The notes beneath the pieces are model-generated. The model was given only the letters and a program-made list of their open reading frames with translations, was not told where the DNA came from and searched no databases. Positions 43,964 through 55,333 of a stretch of 64,000 bases of DNA are shown here, in pieces. Source of the stretch: Chionoecetes opilio. Its lineage: Eukaryota > Arthropoda > Malacostraca > Decapoda > Majidae. The DNA is taken from assembly GCA_016584305.1 (NCBI GenBank), contig JACEEZ010018147.1, forward strand, positions 136,336-200,335, given 5' to 3'. Each line of letters begins with the position of its first letter. Positions within the stretch are counted from its first letter, which is position 1. The translations under genes and the position numbers were made by a program.

Positions 43964-44448
43964 CCTACAAAGAGAAGACTACGACGATGAAAAAATTTCG
44001 AGTTGTTGTGGGCGAAATTGATATTCCAGGTGCTATATTTCCGTGCTCGCTGACAACATAGAGAAGACCTTAGGTGATGATTGATGTGCAGAGGCTTCTA
44101 AACCAGGAAAACAGTCACAGCAGAGTCTCATTAAGAAGTAAGCAAGTGGTAGGGACACATTACGTACCTACCAGTTGCTTACCTTTTGACGAGGCTCTGT
44201 TATGACTCTGTTTTCTTGGTTTAGAAGCCTCTGTACATCAGCCATTACCTCAGGTCTTCTCTATAGTGTTGTCAGCAAGAACAGAGCACAGTAATATAGC
44301 ACCTGGAATATCAATTTCGCGCAAAATAACTCGAAATTCTTCCATCGCCGTAGTTTTCCCTTCGTAGGTCCACCCGCGGCGACCCCGACTTATCCCCACA
44401 ATGCACCGATGTAAACAAACCGTGACGTAGTTATGGGTAGGGTCCATT
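43964..44448. repeat. Foldback element family 1, copy 3
   Basis: Same orientation as copy 1 and very similar, with the minus-strand frame 44453-44250 intact. Forms the outer end of the right arm of the inverted duplication, 325 bases from an IR exon. Confidence 0.85.
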
Positions 44449-44772
44449 CTCATTAAGTGGAGGTAGGGGATGCACTGGACTCCTTTCCAATGAGTGTTAT
44501 TTGATAGTTTTTCTTTTTTTCATTAACTGCAACCAAAGCCACTCAGTCATACCATGTACACATTCATGGATTCACGCCCTCTAATTTAAGATTCTACTTT
44601 GCCTGCAGATGCAACAACAAAAATGTGCGACGATTCAAAATCTTCATTGCCGTCTAGTCCGAAATTATCCTTTATCTACCAAAGTAAGGCCAAACTTTCG
44701 GTGTAAATGCACCGATATATTCATAACTGCCTTTCACGAGTAAAGTTCTAATTGTTTTTCATGATGTATAAC

Positions 44773-44916
44773 CTTAATCCAGTGGGCTATAAGGCCAGCC
44801 TCGACCAGACGCTGGATGCCCCAGTCGAACTTGTATTTCCATGCTGTGTTCTTCTGAAAGTACCAACACAGGTGTCCGGGATACAGCTGTTCTCGGAGCA
44901 AGTAAGTGTTGCGTAT
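44773..44916 (-). CDS. Ionotropic receptor (IR), exon before last
   Basis: 144 bases, phase 0 at both ends. The acceptor GTGGTCCAG ends at 44917 and the donor AAG-GTTATA is at 44772. It encodes IRNTYLLREQLYPGHLCWYF then QKNTAWKYKFDWGIQRLVEA and GLIAHWIK, the end of ligand-binding lobe S2 where IRs and iGluRs have a conserved pattern of aromatic, basic and GLI/HW residues before the last membrane helix. The 158-base intron separating it from the next exon upstream is the only short one. The donor lacks the usual A at +3 and G at +5 but the frame joins perfectly. Confidence 0.85.
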
Positions 44917-45074
44917 CTGGACCACGACAAAGGAAATTGAAGTATTTTATATACATATTATATTATATGTTATTTATATAACGATCCTTTCTATCTAAAA
45001 TTAGATAGAATTTTACTATTCAAAAATTTTGGCAGAGTATATAGTGTATATATCTTAGAGGATCACTTTCTTAC

Positions 45075-45270
45075 ATTATATATATGAAAAAGCTCAATGT
45101 TCATATAGGAATAGCTTTCCATGTAAGCGTGTGTTCCGTTAGTCGCAGCATAAATAGCTTCTTCGTAGGTGGAGTAGAGATCAAGCTTGATACCCAAGGC
45201 TCGGTAGTGTTGGTCACGGGAGGAAATGAGAGCTTGTGGCACAAACTCTCCGTAGTCGGACATGGACATT
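45075..45270 (-). CDS. Ionotropic receptor (IR), S2 exon
   Basis: 196 bases. The acceptor CTTTTCAG ends at 45271; the first base completes an Arg codon begun in the previous exon. The donor is AAT-GTAAGA at 45074. It encodes MSMSDYGEFVPQALISSRDQ, ALGIKLDLYSTYEEAIYAA and THAYMESYSYMNIELF, the first half of lobe S2; the ESYSY stretch occupies the region that contacts ligand in iGluRs. No stops. Only 35 bases separate the exon from the edge of a 1.4-kb palindrome in the upstream intron. Confidence 0.85.
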
Positions 45271-45305
45271 CTGAAAAGAAAGCATAATTCGTATGTATTT
45301 ATAAA

Positions 45306-46671
45306 AACTACCGTCAATAACAATAACACTATAGTCGCCACTGCACCTATGTCACCAGGCATATATTACGAATTTTAGCATCACTATACAGGCTTGTTGT
45401 ATGTGCCACTGAAGACACGTACATAATATAAACAACTGTGCATGCCTCTTCAGTGGCACATACAAGTCAAAAGTGATGCGAAAATTCATAATATATGGCG
45501 CATGGCGACATTATAGTCCTGGCTCTGGGGGGGAGTTCGTGTACATGGCTCTTTTAGAGCATAACCCTAAATTTTATTGTTATATTGTCAAGGCCGTCAA
45601 AAAAAGTTTGGGTAACACTTCCAGATCAGGTACAGTTTTTCCGCAGAGCCCGTTGAAGATTTTTGGTCGAGCGTCCAGAATCGAAAATGACGATATTGTA
45701 GTTTCATGCAATAACCCACCATCAGTTCCACAAAAGTTATTCATTGTGATTAATTCTCAAGCCTTTGATAGTACTAACAACATTTTAGGACTATTCAGAC
45801 ACATAAACCTCGGGTTTTAGTGCGAAATAGCTAAAATGTTAGTGATTTTAGTCCAAAAATCCTTCGAGTTTGAAAATGCCTCTATGTTTGAAGGCTCGAC
45901 ACAAAGTCAATATTATACTTAGAACTGTCATACTTCTCCAAAAGTTTTCTTATCAAGTCCTCTGACAATTTCAATTCGCATATTGGTTTAAAAAAATTAA
46001 GTATGGTGGCGAGGGAGACAAATATAACCGAAAGTCAACCTTAACTTAAGTTGCCGTGTTTAGCCGCGTTTAGCGATTTCGGTCAAATGGACGGCAACTT
46101 AAGTTAAGGTTGACTCTCGGTTATATTTGTCTCCCTCGCCACCATACTTAATTTTTTTTAACCAATATGCGAATTGGAATTGTCAGAGGACTTGTTAAGG
46201 AAACTTTTGGAGAAGTATGACAGTTCTAAGTATAATATTGACTTTGTGGAGAGCCTTCAAACATAGAGGCATTTTCAAACTCGAACGATTTTTGGACTAA
46301 AATCACTAACATTTTAGCTATTTCGCACTAAAACCCGAAGTCTATGTGTCTGAATACTCATAAAATGTTGTTAGTACTATCAAAGGCTTGATAATTAATC
46401 ACAATGAATAACTTTTGTGGAACTGATGGTGGGTTATTGCATGAAACTACAATATCGTCAATTTCGATTCTGGACGCTCGACCAAAAATCTTCAACGGGC
46501 TCTGCGGAAAAACTGTACCTGATCTGGAAGTGTTACCCAAACTTTTTTTGACGGCCTTGACAATATAACAATAAAATTTAGGATAATGCTTTAAAAGAGC
46601 CTGTACACGAACTTCCCCCCAGAGCCTATACTATTAGTGCAGTTGCGATTATAGTGTTATTGACGGTAGTC
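45306..46671. repeat. Foldback element family 3 (1.4-kb palindrome)
   Basis: Left arm 45306-46057, right arm 46091-46671, separated by 33 bases. Outer ends ACTACCGTCAATAACA and mirror. Shared blocks include TTCAACGGGCTCTGCGG and CCTTAACTTAAGTTGCCGT. The left arm carries an extra insert of about 175 bases (about 45345-45520) that is itself a hairpin (TGTATGTGCCACTGAAG). Both arms encode, in mirror orientation, the same frame (SRSGTVFPQSPLKIFGRASR). Lies in an IR intron. Confidence 0.9.
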
Positions 46672-46676
46672 TTTAC

Positions 46677-47206
46677 GCTTTTTATATCACTACAACTACA
46701 TACAGTCTGTTCTCTGCCTTAATGTTTTGTTAAACACTGGAAGAAAGAACATAATAATTATTATTATTCTATGAAATCTTGAATATAAATGGAAAAAAAA
46801 GTAAGCATTCAAAAGCTCATAAATGGCTGTAGTCAGTGGTATATCTGATGTATTGACCTCAAGGCTATTGTTTCAGGATTTGAATTTTTAGGCAATGAAA
46901 GGCAACGTTGTAGCGATACTTGATTTTTTTCTTAAATTATAATTATGTATACATTGATAAAAATAAATTACAAGCAAAGCAACAGCCTGATTCATCCCGA
47001 AATAGAAAATAAAAAAATAATGCAAGGAAATATGCCAGAGAAGGATGTTATATAAAGTGTTTATGAAATCATACGATGTGAGAAAAATAACGAGGAAAAT
47101 ATTCTCAAATAAACTAAATGCAGAAACGTAGTTAAACTGGAACATCGCTCCCTATGGATCCCTATGGCAAGTAATAGTATAACTATATACACATAGATAC
47201 AAAGAC

Positions 47207-47208
<2 letters not shown>
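46677..47208. other. IR intron, unassigned
   Basis: AT-rich, with no recognisable element. A small minus frame (47145-46888) rich in Phe/Ile/Leu looks like chance. Confidence 0.5.
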
Positions 47209-47612
<404 letters not shown>

Positions 47613-47721
47613 ATGGGATGTAAGTGTATATTTATAAAAAAAAATATATAGGGAATGAATCTATATACTTTAAGAATCTTTAAATTTGATATAGCACTAT
47701 ATGTTTACAAAATATAATCAA

Positions 47722-50163
47722 TCAATCATTGGGGGCATACGCCGGGGGGCGCGTCGCCTCGCCCACCCTACGACGCCACTCCCGAGGGTCACCACGCGCG
47801 AGTTCCCATGCAGGCTCCTTTCCCATACCAAGCAGCTCTCGACAAGACACATCAACTTGCCCCAGCCACGAGCCTTGTGGGCGCCCCCTTGGCCTCCTCC
47901 ACGCCGGATTGTCTCTTACAGATACAACCCGATGGGAAGGATCGGTTTCAGGGTAGCGTGCCACATGCCCATATAGCCGAAGTTGGCGCTGACGGACTAT
48001 GCAGGTAATAGGCCTCGATTCAGTCTCACGGTGCAATCGCTGATTTGACACGTAATCATCCCAGCAATACCCCATGATTCTGCGAAGACACTTATTACCA
48101 AAGGCATTGATTCGTTTCTTCAAGTCACTATTTAGTGTCCATGTCTCACAACCATAGAGTAAGACAGGAATCACAAGCGATTTGAAGATCCGGATCTTTG
48201 TCCTCCTGCACAGGTACCGACAACGCCAAATACTCCCGCTGAGCGAGTCCATAATACCGTGGGCTATGCCAATCCGCCGTAAGACTTCTTGACGTGACCC
48301 GCCGTCATTATGGACTGCGCTACCAAGGTATGTAAAACTTTCCAAGATCTCAATGTCCTCGCCACACGCATGAACAGACTGTACTGCTTCATCTAGTAAG
48401 TCTCCAAACACCTGGACCTTGGTCTTGAGCCAGGAGACCTCAAGTCCCAAAGGCTTTGCCTCCTCGTGCAGCGCCTCGAGAGCCATCACCAGGACCTCCA
48501 GCGACTCAGCAAAGATTACTGCATCATCGGCAAAAACAAGATCAGTGATCTTGGTGTTGCCAACGGATGCTCCACAATCCCTTTGATCTCCAACCTTGTC
48601 CAATACCCAGTCCATACAAGCGTTGAAAAGTGATGGGGCAAGGACGCACCCTTGCCTCACTCCTGTATTCACAGGAAAGAAGCCGGATACACCTGCCCCA
48701 CACTTCACAGCACTCTCAGTCCCAGAATACAGACCAGTTATCAAACCAATAGTCCTTGCAGGAATCCCTCGAAGTCGCAAAAGATCCCAGAGTGACTCAC
48801 GATGCACTGAGTCAAACGCCTTCTTGAGATCAACATAGGCTGCAAGCATCCCCTGTCGAAACTCACGTCGGCGTTCCACCAGGACACGAAGCGCTAGGAT
48901 ACGGTCCGTTGTTGACTTACCAGGCGTGAACCCAGACTGCTGAGGTCTCTGATGCTTCACCAGATGGCTGCGAACCCGTGTCAGCAATAGATGGGCAAGC
49001 ACCTTGCCTGGTACGCTGAGCAGTGTAATACCGCGGTAATTGTTGCAGTCCTGACGGTCCCCTTTCCCTTTCCAGATAGGGACGACCAGCCCCCTTTTCC
49101 AGTCAGGAGGAATGGTACCTGATTGCCACACGGCAGTCAGGACAGCATGCAACCCGTGGATCATGGCCTCACCCCCAGCTTTGAGGAGCTTTCCCCACTG
49201 ATATTACAAACACCAGCTGCCTTTCCACCCCTCAACTTTGCTACAGCCTCTCTGACTTCGTCAAGAGAGGGTGCGCTTTTTGTCAATGGGAGGATCGGCA
49301 TCCACTGCCTGTAACCCAGTGGTGTGAAGCTGCTCATTTGGAGGGTCCACCGTGAACAACTGCCCAAAGTACTCAGCCCAACGAACCTTCTGCCCATCCA
49401 TGTCCGACACGAGGCGCCCATCTGCTGTTCGAATAGCACTCGCCCGAGAAGGAGACTTGGAACGGAGCTTCTTCAGGGCTCGGTAGGCGGGTCGGAGGTC
49501 ATTAGCGTTCAAATGACCCTCGACATCCTCAGCGAGACTCCTGACATACCTCTCCTTGTCTCTCCCCAGGAGGGTTCTAGTCCGGCGTGACAGAGCCCTG
49601 TGCTGGTCCCGGTTCCCAGCCAGCCTGGCAGCGCGACTCTCCTCGATTTTCTCCAGCGTTTCCGTCGAGACAAAACCACGCCTTGACCTCGGGCGCTCCC
49701 CAATACACTCCTTGGCAGCCTGTAGAGTTTCACGTTTGAAGGTATCCCACAGTTCTACAGGGTCCCCGAGAGCACCGAGCACATCAAACCGATTTGAGAC
49801 TGCCACCGCATACTCATGAGCACATGTCAAGTCCTTCAGTTTCTCAAGATGAAACACAGTATGGTTACCTCTTGAGATTCTTCTGGACTTGACATGAAGC
49901 TTAAGTGTAGCAACAACAAGTCTGTGATCTGTTCCAAAGAACTCAGCACTCCGGTAAACCCTGCAGTTCTGGAGGATCCTCCAACGAGTGCTAACGAGGA
50001 TGTGGTCGATCTCCTTTGCTACCCCTCCGGCATTACTATACCATGTCCAGCGGTGCAGCTCTGGTCTCTGATGCCAAGAACCTGCAATTCTTAACCTTCT
50101 GGACCTTGCAAAGTTCAGAAGCAGAGAACTGTTGGTGTTTCTGGTACCGGAGCCATGGGGACC
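47722..50163 (-). mobile_element. RTE-type LINE, copy 2 (best preserved)
   Basis: Minus strand. Upstream, broken frames from 50163 to 49161 give the end of the endonuclease (KEIDHILVSTRWRILQNCRV, GTDHRLVVATLKLH) and the connector. The main frame 49164-47722 (480 residues) is uninterrupted and holds RT motifs NNYRGITLLS, AAYVDLKKAFDSV (A), GVRQGCVLAPSLFNACMDWV (B) and DLVFADDAVIFAESL (C), then YGCETWTLNS and a Trp/Arg-rich end GRPQGSWLGQ to PAYAPND. The 5' part is truncated at 50163. It provides the empty-site reference for Academ-like copy C. In an IR intron, same strand as the host gene. Confidence 0.9.
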
Positions 50164-50387
50164 ACAAAATATAAGGAAGATGTAAATGTTTATTTTCAGA
50201 AAAAAATATAAATGCTATATAAACATTTTCATAAATGTAATGATATGATATATGTCTATACTTATATATATACAAAATTGTAATTTAACACTATATTGCT
50301 TATAACAATTTAAATGTGATAGATGTATATATTTTCTTGGGGGGCCCATAGACGAAACGACCACCGTATTCGGCGGATGGAATCTTA
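50164..50387. other. IR intron, unassigned
   Basis: AT-rich sequence between the LINE and the MITE. Nothing recognised. Confidence 0.5.
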
Positions 50388-50695
50388 GGCCCGGTTCACA
50401 CTTCACGTTTTTGCTGTCCGTAGTCTACGTTGCGTCTTGTCATCAGTAACTCACAGTACGTCACAGTGACGTCACTCCCTGCCTGTTTATTGTGAACCAG
50501 GCTCCGCGCGACCACCTGCTGGAGCAGTGATGACGTCACTGACCTTGAGAGACGCGCGTCCCAGGCTCACATTATTCCGAGCTCCCAAATCTTTGTCCGG
50601 GACTTCGGGAGTGACGGGGTGACGTCACTGTGACGTCACTGATCGCCACGCCCACGTAGACACGGACAGCAAAAACATGTAGTGTGAACCCCGCC
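50388..50695. mobile_element. PIF/Harbinger-type MITE with 40-bp TIRs
   Basis: Left end GGCCCGGTTCACACTTCACG, right end (reverse complement) GGCGGGGTTCACACTACATG, both continuing TTTTTGCTGTCCGT. Flanked by TTA at 50385-50387 and 50696-50698. The interior is rich in GTGACGTCACT. Ends 130 bases from an IR exon. Confidence 0.8.
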
Positions 50696-50825
50696 TTAGG
50701 CAAATCTCACCATCTCGTAAGTTCGCTCCGCTCCCGATATGCCAACACTAGATTCCTGACTTACGTTTCAGATCTGGCGGCCAAGATGCCAATATGTAAG
50801 GCCAACAGGTGTATGCCTGACTCAC

Positions 50826-51076
50826 CTGTAGGGACTCTTGGCAAGCTGCTCTACCGTCTGAAGGCGCTCAGGGTAAGCAGGGATAGTGAGGTAGGCAATG
50901 AGGTTCGCCGTATAGGCCGTGGTGAGGATGAAGCATCCCAACCACCAAGTTGCCATGAATACTCGTTTTCCTTGCGATTGTGGTAGATGGTGAATCGTGT
51001 GACTTACGAGGGGGCGCAACGCATACAGCCAGGCAGGGTCACTGTCCCCCTTCCCAAACCTAATACCGATGAGGTC
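50826..51076 (-). CDS. Ionotropic receptor (IR), M3 channel exon
   Basis: 251 bases, phase 0 at the start, two bases of the next codon at the end. The acceptor TTCTTTTTTCAG ends at 51077 and the strong donor CAG-GTGAGT at 50825. It encodes DLIGIRFGKGDSDPAWLYAL, then KRVFMATWWLGCFILTTAYT-ANLIAYL and YPERLQTVEQLAKSPY. The YTANLIAYLT stretch is the IR counterpart of the SYTANLAAF gating motif in iGluR M3; the sequence after it begins lobe S2. The joined four exons give 265 residues, about the last third of a typical IR. Which IR subfamily is not certain; IR93a-like is a possibility. Upstream exons (M1, S1, N-terminus) were not found to the right. Confidence 0.85.
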
Positions 51077-51600
51077 CTGAAAAAAGAAAAAAAAATATCA
51101 TTTGGAAAAAAAATCTGATCCGACCCATAACTCTATATAAGTTGATGTGCAGAGGCTTCATAGTAGCTCGCCTGATGTACCTTTCTTGCTCAACTTCCGT
51201 AAAGGAAGGAGCTCACGTTTAGGGACAAATCCTCTTGTAATTGTTCTAGCCTCCTTTCTGCATCCGACAAAAAAAAATCTGATCTCGAGGCACTTATAAC
51301 GAACGAACTTTTATCAATTTGTACGCGTTTCCGAATCCTGGCAGAACACTGTAGATTTTTTGACTGAATATAATTTACCTGGTTTCTTAATTAATGTTTA
51401 GTTGCGAAAGAGCAAACAGAAAATGTGGAAAAGTCTGATTGTACGTAAAAGCCAGTCTTCATCCAACAGTCATAGAAAGCAAGAGAATTGATAACTTAAA
51501 CTCACTTAGTCTTGTAGCTGAAAACCTTTTCAAAAATATTATAATCGGATCCATCTATATAGAAACCCAGCTCACAATATTACATACTATATGGCCAGAT
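51077..51600. other. Probable IR intron, unassigned
   Basis: Near 51143 a short GATGTGCAGAGGCTTC match to the foldback family 1 interior. No exon recognised. Confidence 0.4.
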
Positions 51601-52400
51601 AAATGAGCTGAGTAATGCGTTCGATAGCATCATCTTTGATGATTTCAACCTAACTTTTACTTCCTGGGGGAATCCGCTACACTCTCACTCCGGTCACGAA
51701 TTATACAGCAATATATTAGAAAGTTCAACACATTCACAGACCCACATGAGGTGACAACTTATTAGACTTAGTCTTTTCAACAAATTAAGATTTACTAAAG
51801 AATGTGAATATTGGCCCTGAATTTGCCACTAGTCATGATCATAAACCTGTCACATTTTATATTTATCTCGAGGTCTATAGGGAAAACGTTAGCGATGAAC
51901 AAATGTTCCTGTATAGACAAGGTAACTTTGAAAGACTTAGGTCGTTTTCATTAGAAACAAATTGGAGCGTATTATCAAATTAAACTTATATAGACGAATC
52001 GTGGGGGAGATCTACCAATATCTTAAATAATGCTGTAAAATCATGCATTCCAGTTGATAAATTACATTCACGTTATAATATATACCGCCTACCCTACCCT
52101 AATACGCCTACCGTAAATATTATTAATCTTAAAACGAAAATGATGAAATTAATAGATTTCGAAAGACTACGACGCGGTACAAAAATGTTGATTAAGAAGA
52201 GTAATAGAGATCTTAAAATGTAATTATTTTGCAAGTATCAGTAAATCGACCCCCAAAGAATTTTTCTATTACGTGGCTAAAAAATAGTTGTCTCAGCGAA
52301 CATAGGTCGACTTTGCCTCGAAAACGTCAAACATGCCAATAATGAAATTGAGATGGCTGAAATATTAATTAATTGCTTTGCTTCTGTATTTGCAGTTTTT
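51600..52400 (+). pseudogene. LINE ORF2 fragment (endonuclease end and connector)
   Basis: Plus-strand broken frames: IIFDDFNLTFTSWGNPLHS (GDFN-like block) at about 51625, an endonuclease-like continuation, then connector-type Lys/Arg/Asn-rich sequence and EIEMAEILINCFASVF at 52345, which resembles the stretch just before LINE RT domains. Many stops. It meets an antisense LINE tail near 52405. Confidence 0.55.
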
Positions 52401-52616
52401 TTTCTTCTTCTTCATCTGCTTTGTTTCACGTCAGTTTTTCCCATAATACTTGATGAGGTTAGACGGCCGATGATACGCTTCCAACTATGTCTATCCGTTG
52501 CCTCAACTTCTTCAATCCCCATTGCTGCCAGATCCTCTTCAGTACACTGCCTCCATGCCTTCCTTGACCTGTCCGGTGGACGGCGACCTGGAACTTCCAC
52601 TCTAAAATAATATTAA

Positions 52617-53103
52617 AGCCCCTTTCACACATTCACGGTTCGAGCCACGGCAAAGGACAGCCTTGAAAACGGCGTGTACCGTGATACTTTTGGCCACGGT
52701 TCACTCGTGGTGCGGTGATGTTACGTTTCTTGTCCGGTTGATTACGGCTGAGTTTTGGGTAAGCACGACAGACCTGCGGTACATTACGGTGTCGCATAGT
52801 TGTGACCGACGGCGATGTACAGTGGTGATACGGAAATGTACGGCGGTTTTACGATAATGTACGGTGGTAATACAGCAATGTACGGCGGTTGTACGGCAAA
52901 GTTACGGTGGCCGACGAAGGTGGGGGTGGCATATAGGTGCATAGGGACGAGCAGGGATGCCAGGTTTGGCCTTAAAAGACCAATCTGGCCTTTTTCAGAG
53001 AAGGTTGACCTCCACTTTTTTTTGCCTTGAGGCCACCCTCAATATGACCTTTGTGGGCCCTTTTTTGTAACGCATGTAATTTGTTTCAAGGAAACAAAAT
53101 ATC

Positions 53104-53157
<54 letters not shown>

Positions 53158-53201
53158 ATTATATATATATATATATAATATATATATATATATATTATAT
53201 A

Positions 53202-53278
<77 letters not shown>

Positions 53279-53958
53279 TGGCTCCTTCTCCTCCTCGAAC
53301 ATATAAGGTAAATCCACGGGTGTCATGCAAATAGCTTCGGGAAACTGACAGAGTTGTAGGTATAGTACCTCGCTACTTATATTACGACCGTCGCGCAACC
53401 ATGAAGCGTGAAGCGCCGTGAAGCGCCAATGCCACATCCCAAGGTAATCGTGTCGCCATCTTCGTGTCGCCCAGCATCCGTACCATCACCGGAGTGCTGC
53501 CTTCCCGTCCCGTGGTTCTCCGTACAATTATCGTGTTGCCTCCGTGGTTTGACGTGCTATTGCATCACGGAAAGCCACGGCATTGCTACGGTGTGTCACG
53601 GTCATCGTACATCCTCCGGCATATACCGTGACGCTGCCTTGGCATACCGTCACTACATGATTGCACCACGGTGCGTCACGGTGTAGTACGTTGAACTACG
53701 TCATTGCACGGTGCTCCTACGGTGCCCACACGGTGGTGCTAAGGTGATTCACGGTATTTTCAAACGCCACGGCAAATTTTTAAATTTTTGAACATGAGCA
53801 AAACTTTTCTGGCTCGAGCCGGTGCGCGCCGTTGTCGGGACGGTAACTCACGTCAGGAGACGGAGTCCCACGGATTGTGACGGACATGCACGCGGTGCTG
53901 ATACGGAGCATGATCCGTGGAGCACCGTGGCTCGAATCGTGAATGTGTGAAAGGGGCT
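52617..53958. mobile_element. PIF/Harbinger-like non-autonomous element, 1.3 kb
   Basis: Ends AGCCCCTTTCACACATTCAC and its reverse complement, TIR about 33 bases with few mismatches (GGTTCGAGCCACGG also mirrored). Flanked by TAA at 52614-52616 and 53959-53961. The interior is full of short TACGGTG/CACGGT variants and a TA tract (53108-53276), with no transposase. It splits the C-terminus of the antisense LINE. Confidence 0.8.
53108..53276. repeat. (TA)n microsatellite
   Basis: Pure TA with a few breaks, inside the Harbinger-like element. Confidence 0.95.
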
Positions 53959-54416
53959 TAACAGCTCTCCCCAATGCCTCACCACCTTCTCTCCTCTTCA
54001 CGTGCCCAAACCACCACTATCGCTTTACTCTCAGCAGTATACTCAGCTCCTTCAATTCACATTTTCTTGCCACCTCTTCACTGGACATTTCATCTCTCCA
54101 TGTGATCCCAGTTATATATCTCAACATTCTCCGATCACAACAGACCAACACATCCTCCAACTTCTTCGTCAAAGCCCATGTCTCAGAACCATATTGTAAA
54201 ACTGATCTTATGCTTCAAATACTCTTTCTCTGTTTTTCAGTGGAATACTCTTGTTTATCAGCAGTCCCGCTATCTCCCTCCACTACATCCATGTACGTAG
54301 TTTCTATTCGTGTTCTTACTGCTCTTTCCACTCCATCCTCGCTATCTAACATGTCACCAAGATAACAAAACAGTTTCACTTCTTCTATTACATCACTATT
54401 CACTTTTATAGATTAC

Positions 54417-55333
54417 TAGCCGCAAAGCCGCCCTCCGGGCGGCCTTTTTGGCTAGCTCCTGCGGAGGGCTATTGGTGGGCCCTCGGCCCACCACCTGTGT
54501 TTGGTGGGCCCTCGGCCCACCAAACACAGACTCTCCAGATAACCCCTTCTAACTTTCCTGAAATCATGGATGTAGAAATGTATGTATTAACGCCAACCCA
54601 TTCACATCATAGCCCCTTCTAACTTTCCTGAAAGCAAAGCCGCCCTCCGGGCGGACTTTTTGGCTAGCTCCTGCGGAGGGCTATTGGTGGGCCTTCGGCC
54701 CACCACCTGTGTTTGGTGGGCCTTCGGCCCACCAAACACAGACTCTCCAGATAGACCCATTACCCACCACCTCGGCCCACCAAACACAGACTCTCCAGAT
54801 AGCCCCTTCTAACTTTCCTGAAATGTATGTATTCCCCCCACCCATTCACTCACCCATCACCCATCACCCCCCCCCATTCACTCACCCATTACCCATCACC
54901 ACACACCCATTCACTCACCCATTACCCATCACCACACACCCATTCACTCACCCATTACCCATCACCCCCCACCTATTCCCTCACCCATCACCCATCACCC
55001 CCCACCCATTCACTCACCCATCACCCCACACCCATTACCCATCACCCCACCCATTCACTCACCTATTACCCATCACCCTACATCAAAGTTTCCTCAATTC
55101 TCGCAACCCACTTTTTTTTCTTCACAGTTCTCGCTAATAGGCTGCTAAAAAAAAAGAAAAAAAAAAAAAAGATCGGATCATCCTATAAGTGGGCTTAAAA
55201 CCTTCCCCTGGTCAACCTGATTCCAAAACTGTGACATATGATGGGATTCCGCCACAGGGGGCGGCACCTATCGCGGACAGACAGACAGACAGACACACAC
55301 ACACACACACACTTTCGCTTATATTATTATAGA
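54417..55333 (-). mobile_element. Helitron-like non-autonomous element, copy 2
   Basis: Minus strand: starts TCTATAATAATATAAGCG preceded by A, ends with the GC hairpin and CTAG followed by T. The 3' end region is duplicated in tandem (54419-54620 and 54634-54830, each with GCCGCCCTCCGGGCGG on the plus strand). Contains the 33-base satellite and short ACAG/CA repeats. Inserted in the RTE-like LINE. Confidence 0.65.
54836..55080. repeat. 33-bp satellite, second block
   Basis: Same CACCCATTCACTCACCCATT units as 40072-40485, about seven copies. Confidence 0.9.

Larger units (their letters stand above)
40936..44448. repeat. Large inverted duplication within IR intron
   Basis: Left arm 40936-41736 matches the reverse complement of 42615-44448, after discounting a 1008-base insertion at 42823-43830. 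Each arm contains a foldback element and a piece of LINE reverse transcriptase. The centre (41737-42614) holds more of that LINE and a TIR element. Both arms share ACTTGACGAGCCAATGCAT and ACCGTGGTTATGCAACTTG. Confidence 0.85.
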
